Shown in pieces: positions 41,347 through 45,120 of a stretch of DNA of 45,120 nt. A program made the position numbers and the translations under genes. Every line of letters starts with the position of its first letter. Positions within the stretch are counted from its first letter, which is position 1. Source of the stretch: Selenomonadaceae bacterium. GTDB lineage: Bacteria; Bacillota; Negativicutes; Selenomonadales; Selenomonadaceae. The stretch covers positions 74,112 to 119,231 of the forward strand of contig JAFRRH010000014.1 of assembly GCA_017428215.1 (NCBI GenBank). Direction: 5' to 3'. The notes beneath the pieces are model-generated. The model was not told where the DNA came from, ran no database searches, and saw nothing but the letters and a program-made list of their open reading frames with translations.

Positions 41347-42341
41347 TTATTTGCCTGCCCGCCAACTAACTTGCAAGCCATTAATGTCAGATAAGGTATT
41401 GCCGTCGCCGATTTTCCACACGTCGTAAATATGCGCGGTTTTATCGAAAGAAAGCGTATGCGTTCCATGCGAATTAATATTATTGTCCGATTTATAAATG
41501 CCTGTAGCAGAGGATACAGCGGAGCCGACGCGATAACCTAGATCGCCGTAAGCAAAGATATGATTAATAGGGCGATTGCCATGCGTTGTAATCAAGCTAC
41601 TTGCATTGACGGCTTGCAAGACGTTCGCAGTGCCAATATATTCGCCCTTATCGCCTGCAGTAAAATCGGTTATGGGAGTGCCTAACGACAATCGGTAAAT
41701 TGGAGTATCAGCAGGAATACCGTTATCACTCGGAATAGAGCCTGTACCGTTTCCAGAGTAAAACACTTGCCCGACAAGAACATTGGAAATATAAACGTGA
41801 TTCCATGCACTTATAGCAAAAGAAAACCCCGCATATTGTGGAATGTCGGGAACTGTCTCAGAAGTGTAAGTTTGAAAATCGGTAATGTCGTCAAATATTA
41901 TTGCGCTTGTTGAAATGTAATTGCCTGTGTTATCGGCAGTTACGGCATAAGTGATAGAAACGTTATGGAAACCGATAGAGTTTTCAGCAATTTGGTCTTC
42001 TTTAACAGCTCCGTCAATATAACGTCTGGCATTGACTTTACTACTGCTGAATTCTAATCCCACGTCAGGGTTGGATAAAGCGTTAGTCGCATGAGTAAAT
42101 CCAGCGTAAAAACCGCCGCCGTCAGTGTAAAAAGAAAATTTGATAGACCAAACTTTTTTATAAAATTGCCCTGCAGTCGGCTCAAAAGTGAAATCAATAT
42201 TAGGGAAGGAGGAAGCCTCACCACTCGTGGTGGTAAAAGCTACGCCGCTGTAAGGGTTGCAGGTGTTATTTTTCGACGTGGTTCAACTGTGTATTTGAAT
42301 ACAAGTCCATTAGTTGCCATAACCTGGGTCAACGTGAACAT
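41347..42341 (-). pseudogene. Phage tail/fibre structural gene with frameshift
   Basis: The ATG at 42341 opens MFTLTQVMATNGLVFKYTVEPRRK. At a run of five A (42273-42269) the coding moves to the frame that reads NPYSGVAFTTTSGEASSFPN, then continues without interruption through GLEFSSSKVNARRYIDG, YGDLGYRVGSAVSS and GLQVSWRAGK to the stop at 41347. One added A restores a protein of about 330 residues. No family is recognised; composition and position fit a phage tail fibre. Confidence 0.6.
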
Positions 42342-42608
42342 TTTGTAATGATATCGCTTGTATTGATAGTCTGCAGAAGTTTTTGTCCCGAAGTGTTACC
42401 AACGTACTCAAAGTCACCTACAGATAAAAAATCACCCGTCGGCGACGTACTTAGCGGCAAACCCACAAGTAACGTTTCAGATGTCAAAAGTGGGGTGTAA
42501 GTCCCAATAGCTGTGGCAACTATAACATTAGAAACATAGCAGGTGCTCGTCTCCATGTTGCAAAATGAAAAATAGAGCAAGTCAATAAAGTTGGATTGAA
42601 GAGTATCA
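42329..42608 (-). pseudogene. 3' part of a paralogous phage structural gene, cut by IS110
   Basis: The frame reads TKVDTLQSNFIDLLYFSF, CYVSNVIVATAIGTY and GDFEYVGNTSGQKLLQTINTSDIIT, ending at 42329. It resembles the middle of the next gene (YISNVLVGQV, GEYIGTANVLQAVNASSLIT), so the two are duplicates. Its 5' part is replaced by the IS110 remnant at about 42608. A one-base change at AAAA (42344-42341) would fuse it to the next gene. Confidence 0.5.
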
Positions 42609-43236
42609 ACCTTAGTCGAATCTTGTGCGAGAGGAGCTTTCCAAAAGATTTATCAGAGAATGGAGCTGAGATTTGGCAACATCTTTTGAGCTCGGATATT
42701 TTAGCAACATGGCATAAATGGAATTGGAATGGACAGTAGAGACAGCCGATTCGAGTTCGGGAAAAAGAAGTGTGATGAGCCTTGAAAGAGATTGATTGAG
42801 TTTAGAACGTTGATTGACTTTATCGAAACGGTAACGAGTGAGCGACTTTAATTCTTCGTTTTGATAGGCTTGAAAAGAATAGGTGTTGTTAGCGGATTCA
42901 GTGGCAAGCATAAGGGCGATAGTTTTGGTTGTCGGTCTTGGTTTTGCGCAGGGAAAGACTTTTATGAAATTGATTGGTTTGCAGAGGATTGAAAAGGAAA
43001 GTCGCAAGTTCTTTGCTCAACAAAAAACCAAGAAGGTTGTAATAATAATGCCATGTGGCTTCGAGTCCGACTCTTACAATGTTGTCATTGCAAGAGAGAA
43101 TTTTAGCATAAAGCTCCTCGAAGCCCTCACAAGTGTTAGCGAAAGTAAATGATTTGTAAAGAACTTTGCCGTCGGCGGTTTGGATAAAGCAGTCGTGCTT
43201 GTCCTTGGCGACATCAATGCCAACCAGAATCATCAA
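42609..43236 (-). pseudogene. IS110-family transposase, frameshifted and truncated
   Basis: The ATG at 43236 begins ILVGIDVAKDKHDCFIQTADG, the RuvC-like DEDD N-terminal domain of IS110 transposases, and continues VGLEATWHYYYNLLGFLLSK and NPLQTNQFHKSLSLRKTKTD. The frame is lost near 42930, where about eight bases appear deleted from the usual KVDA segment, and resumes as TIALMLATESANNTYSF, LKSLTRYRFDKVNQ and LITLLFPELES. It stops near 42609. The C-terminal Tnp_20 serine domain is absent, so the element is dead. Confidence 0.82.
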
Positions 43237-43420
43237 AAATCAAAACCTTTCAAAGAAGATTTGATGTTGCTTAATCCACAAAACTCTCTGCACTGAATCC
43301 TCGTGCGAGATAAACCGTCAAGCGGTATCTGACTTATTAACAGTTAAGCAAAGAGCTGTGGTTATAATCTCCATTAAGCCATATTTTGGAAGGGGATAGA
43401 ACTAGGGGTTGTTGGTAAAC
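43237..43420 (-). ncRNA. Non-coding IS110 leader, candidate bridge RNA
   Basis: About 180 bases upstream of the IS110 transposase hold no coding frame but short hairpins (CCGCTTGACGG among them) and a TATAAC box near 43353. Elements of the IS110 group are known to express a bridge RNA from this 5' non-coding end. Boundaries are approximate and identification is by position. Confidence 0.4.
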
Positions 43421-43451
43421 TCAAGTAAAAAGAAAAACATAAGCGATTCTC

Positions 43452-43504
43452 TGATAAAATGAGTTTGAAAGTAGGGAAAAGCTTATGCCTAACTCATTTT
43501 ATCA
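43452..43504. repeat. 14-bp inverted repeat around the IS5-type transposase start
   Basis: TGATAAAATGAGTT (43452-43465) and AACTCATTTTATCA (43491-43504) are perfect inverted repeats. The 25-base loop contains the ribosome site and ATG of the transposase. Confidence 0.75.
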
Positions 43505-43806
43505 CAAAGAATCAACAGCAGCTCAATGGGATCGAATAAAATGTTTGTTCAAGGAGCCGAAGAAAGTGGGACGCCCTCCGCTTAATCCCCCGCATGGTTT
43601 TTAAAGGGATTTTGTGGATACTGCGCACGGGAGCACGTTGGCGAGATTTACCCGCCCGTTACGGAAATTGGAACAGCATTTACCACAAGTTCCGTCAATG
43701 GTGCGCGAGCGGCTTATTTCAATTCTCTTGGAAAAGAACTTGTGTGATTCGTTTCCCATTACAGAGCCTTCATTGGTTCAAGCTTCGCTTTTCAGCGCGA
43801 ATTAAG
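43484..43806 (+). pseudogene. IS5-family transposase remnant
   Basis: The ATG at 43484 begins PNSFYHKESTAAQWDRIKCLFKEPKKVGRPPLN. A run of five C (43587-43591) then shifts the frame; one C fewer would continue as MVFKGILWILRTGARWRDLP, YGNWNSIYHKFRQWCASGLF, the N-terminal domain of IS5/IS427-group transposases. Coding similarity fades after about 43725 and ends by 43806. The DDE catalytic part is missing. IS427-type elements can use programmed frameshifting, but truncation makes this copy inactive either way. Confidence 0.75.
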
Positions 43807-44204
43807 TAGCTTATTTTCTTCGTCTGCACATTGTCTTTGACAACTCTGCGTCTTTCCTTGTTCCGATAGCCTTATCTTTGCATATATCTTTAGATTTTCG
43901 CTTTGAGCCTGCAAGCTGGAATGTGCCTGTAACACATTAGGATTTTTCATAATTGCTATTCTTACTAAACCACACTTGCGCCGATTTCTCGACCATTGCA
44001 TTTCTACAATGTCTACGTCTAGACTCGTACATTTGCGAATTCGTCAGTCTTCTTTGAGACATTCTAACCATAGCTAATTTATAGACCTCCGGCATATAGG
44101 TAGCACCAACTGCCTCCAGTCAGCTTTCCTCAACACTACTTGTTAGGGTTGTTCTCTGCCGACGTCACCGAGCTTCTGACGCTTTCGCGCCAGTCGGAGT
44201 ATTA
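43807..44204 (-). other. Intergenic remnant, possibly a group II intron RNA fragment
   Basis: No coherent gene is seen in these 400 bases. On the reverse strand, starting at the DnaB-like gene, the sequence CTCCGACTGGCGCGAAAG (from about 44200) resembles a group II intron 5' end (GTGCGAC-type), followed by several possible stems. A group II reverse transcriptase fragment lies nearby on the other strand. The assignment is tentative. Confidence 0.3.
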
Positions 44205-44977
44205 AGGAAAACATTTGAAGATAGTCAAGGCAAATGACAGGAGCCTTTTGTTTATCGAAGTAAAGAGGTTTGAGCCGAATAAGTAGTTCATCAATAGATT
44301 CGTCCTGCAATTCCAAGACTTGCAAATTGGTCTTAGAGTTAGCGACTTCACTAATAACGTTGTCAAGCTGAGCCGACCAAGAGTCGCGCCGAATATCAGC
44401 GACAATTAGAGTAGTTTGCTTATCGCAAAGGAAAAGTTGCGAGCGGCAGTCTTGGTGAATAGTTCAATATCACTCATCTCATAAGAACAGTAAATGCAAG
44501 ATTCGCCTTGTTCGGCAAGTTCTTCGAGTAGTTGCCAGCAGAAAGTCGTTTTGCCGGCAGCAGGGGTTGCGTCGATGACATAAAGCCCAGGACTGAAGAA
44601 TTGGTGCTGGGCGAGATTTTTGAACCCGTAAGCCGCTTGGCGTAATTTTTAAGAGCATTGATGTCAGCCTTGAGGTGGCTGACAAAATAATTGGCGAGTT
44701 GCGAAGATTTAGAAGGCAGAGAGGAACGGCTCCAGCTGGAAAGATGATTTTCAGTATAGGCGAGAATTTCAGCGAAAGATTTTTCTTGACGAGAAGCTTC
44801 GTCTTGGAGTATGTCGCTAAGTTCGAGAAGTTTGCGCAAGTTGGCTTTTTCCTTAATAATATGGGCGTGATACTCGGCGCGGGCAGTAGTGAAGGTAGCG
44901 TCGATAAGCCCAAGCAGATAGCGATGCTCAATTTTGCCAAAATCACCAGTCTTGCGAAGTTCTTCCTCAACTGCCAG
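44205..44977 (-). pseudogene. DnaB-like replicative helicase, frameshifted
   Basis: Three frames join into one protein. DIYLAVEEELRKTGDFGK to NYAKRLTG (44977-44635) is the N-terminal part. FKNLAQHQFFSPGLYVIDATPAAGKTTFCWQLLEE to YCSYEMSD (to about 44475) carries the Walker A site. LIVADIRRDSWSAQLDN to VICLDYLQMF (44412-44210) contains the Walker B-like LDYLQ typical of DnaB. Shifts lie near 44635 and 44415-44470. The gene ends abruptly after LDYLQ. It is probably phage- or element-borne rather than the chromosomal dnaB. Confidence 0.72.
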
Positions 44978-44980
44978 ATA

Positions 44981-45120
44981 AATATCTACAACGACCTGTA
45001 CGAGCGGGCAAAAAACGGCGAGTATTTTACGAACTTAATGCCGCTTGTCCTAGCAAAGAAAACATCTTGCTGGCGCACAGAAATCTAATACGGCAAATGT
45101 GGACGTTGGGAATAAGGGAT
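44981..45120 (+). pseudogene. Group II intron reverse transcriptase/maturase, N-terminal fragment
   Basis: The plus strand reads NIYNDLYERAKNGEYFTNLM and, after a one-base shift near 45055, KENILLAHRNL, then SNTANVD in a further frame. This matches the start of group II intron-encoded proteins (LY..L....F..LM.LI..EENILLAYRNIK.N.GS.T.G.D). The reading continues beyond the window. At least two shifts in 130 bases indicate decay. Confidence 0.55.

Noticed and set aside
43984..44095. Small minus-strand frame starting MPEVYKLAMVRMSQ
   Set aside because: It has no recognised relative and lies within a possible intron RNA segment, so it is not called as a gene.

Overview
The window reads as a chromosomal segment of a diderm Firmicute, most likely a Negativicutes/Selenomonadales-type anaerobe. 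This is inferred from Gram-positive regulators (CodY, a Rex-type operator at ldh, TTGACA/TATAAT promoters, strong AGGAGG ribosome sites) sitting beside outer-membrane machinery (a TolC-like porin, a periplasmic adaptor lipoprotein, and an MlaEFD lipid transporter with an elongated MlaD). No species is claimed.

Layout. 1-4.8 kb (minus): an envelope operon mlaE - small ORF - mlaF - mlaD - HlyD-like adaptor - TolC. 4.9-9.8 kb: lytic transglycosylase, L-lactate dehydrogenase family enzyme with a Rex-like operator, codY, mscL with a zinc ribbon, a free-standing GIY-YIG endonuclease, and a 3-hydroxyisobutyrate-dehydrogenase-family reductase. 9.8-16.1 kb: the conserved pyrH-frr-uppS-cdsA-dxr-rseP operon, interrupted by an AT-rich glycosyltransferase. 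16.1-22.7 kb: DUF488 and DuOB-like genes, a chemoreceptor, a Wzt-like ABC ATPase, a VanW protein and mnmA. 22.7-23.9 kb: no conventional gene, but a tandem array of short hydrophobic-peptide genes, each opposed by a convergent small RNA; it looks like a multi-copy type I toxin-antitoxin locus. 23.9-28.5 kb: an SbmA/YddA-type ABC transporter, a second chemoreceptor with a long structured leader, and a UPF0173 hydrolase. 28.6-33.3 kb: a type III restriction-modification system (mod, res) with a coiled-coil membrane gene on the opposite strand between its subunits. 33.3-33.8 kb: a second, unrelated type I toxin-antitoxin-like locus, with an Fst-like peptide and two tandem antisense RNA genes whose 5' parts match the peptide's ribosome-site region. 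33.8-38.7 kb: miaA (apparently lacking its internal helical insertion), hfq, dut, an AIPR abortive-infection-type protein and aroA.

38.7-45.1 kb is a graveyard of mobile DNA. It holds a decayed phage tail/lysis module on the minus strand (endolysin fragment, holin-like gene, fibre-like genes with single stop codons and homopolymer indels, a protein of seven short repeats), a truncated IS110 element with its non-coding leader, a truncated IS5-type element, a frameshifted DnaB-like helicase and a fragment of a group II intron reverse transcriptase at the window edge.

The most interesting unexplained structures are the two type I toxin-antitoxin-like loci, the small two-frame ORF inside the mla operon, and the shortened MiaA. 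All assignments come from reading the sequence; no database search was run.
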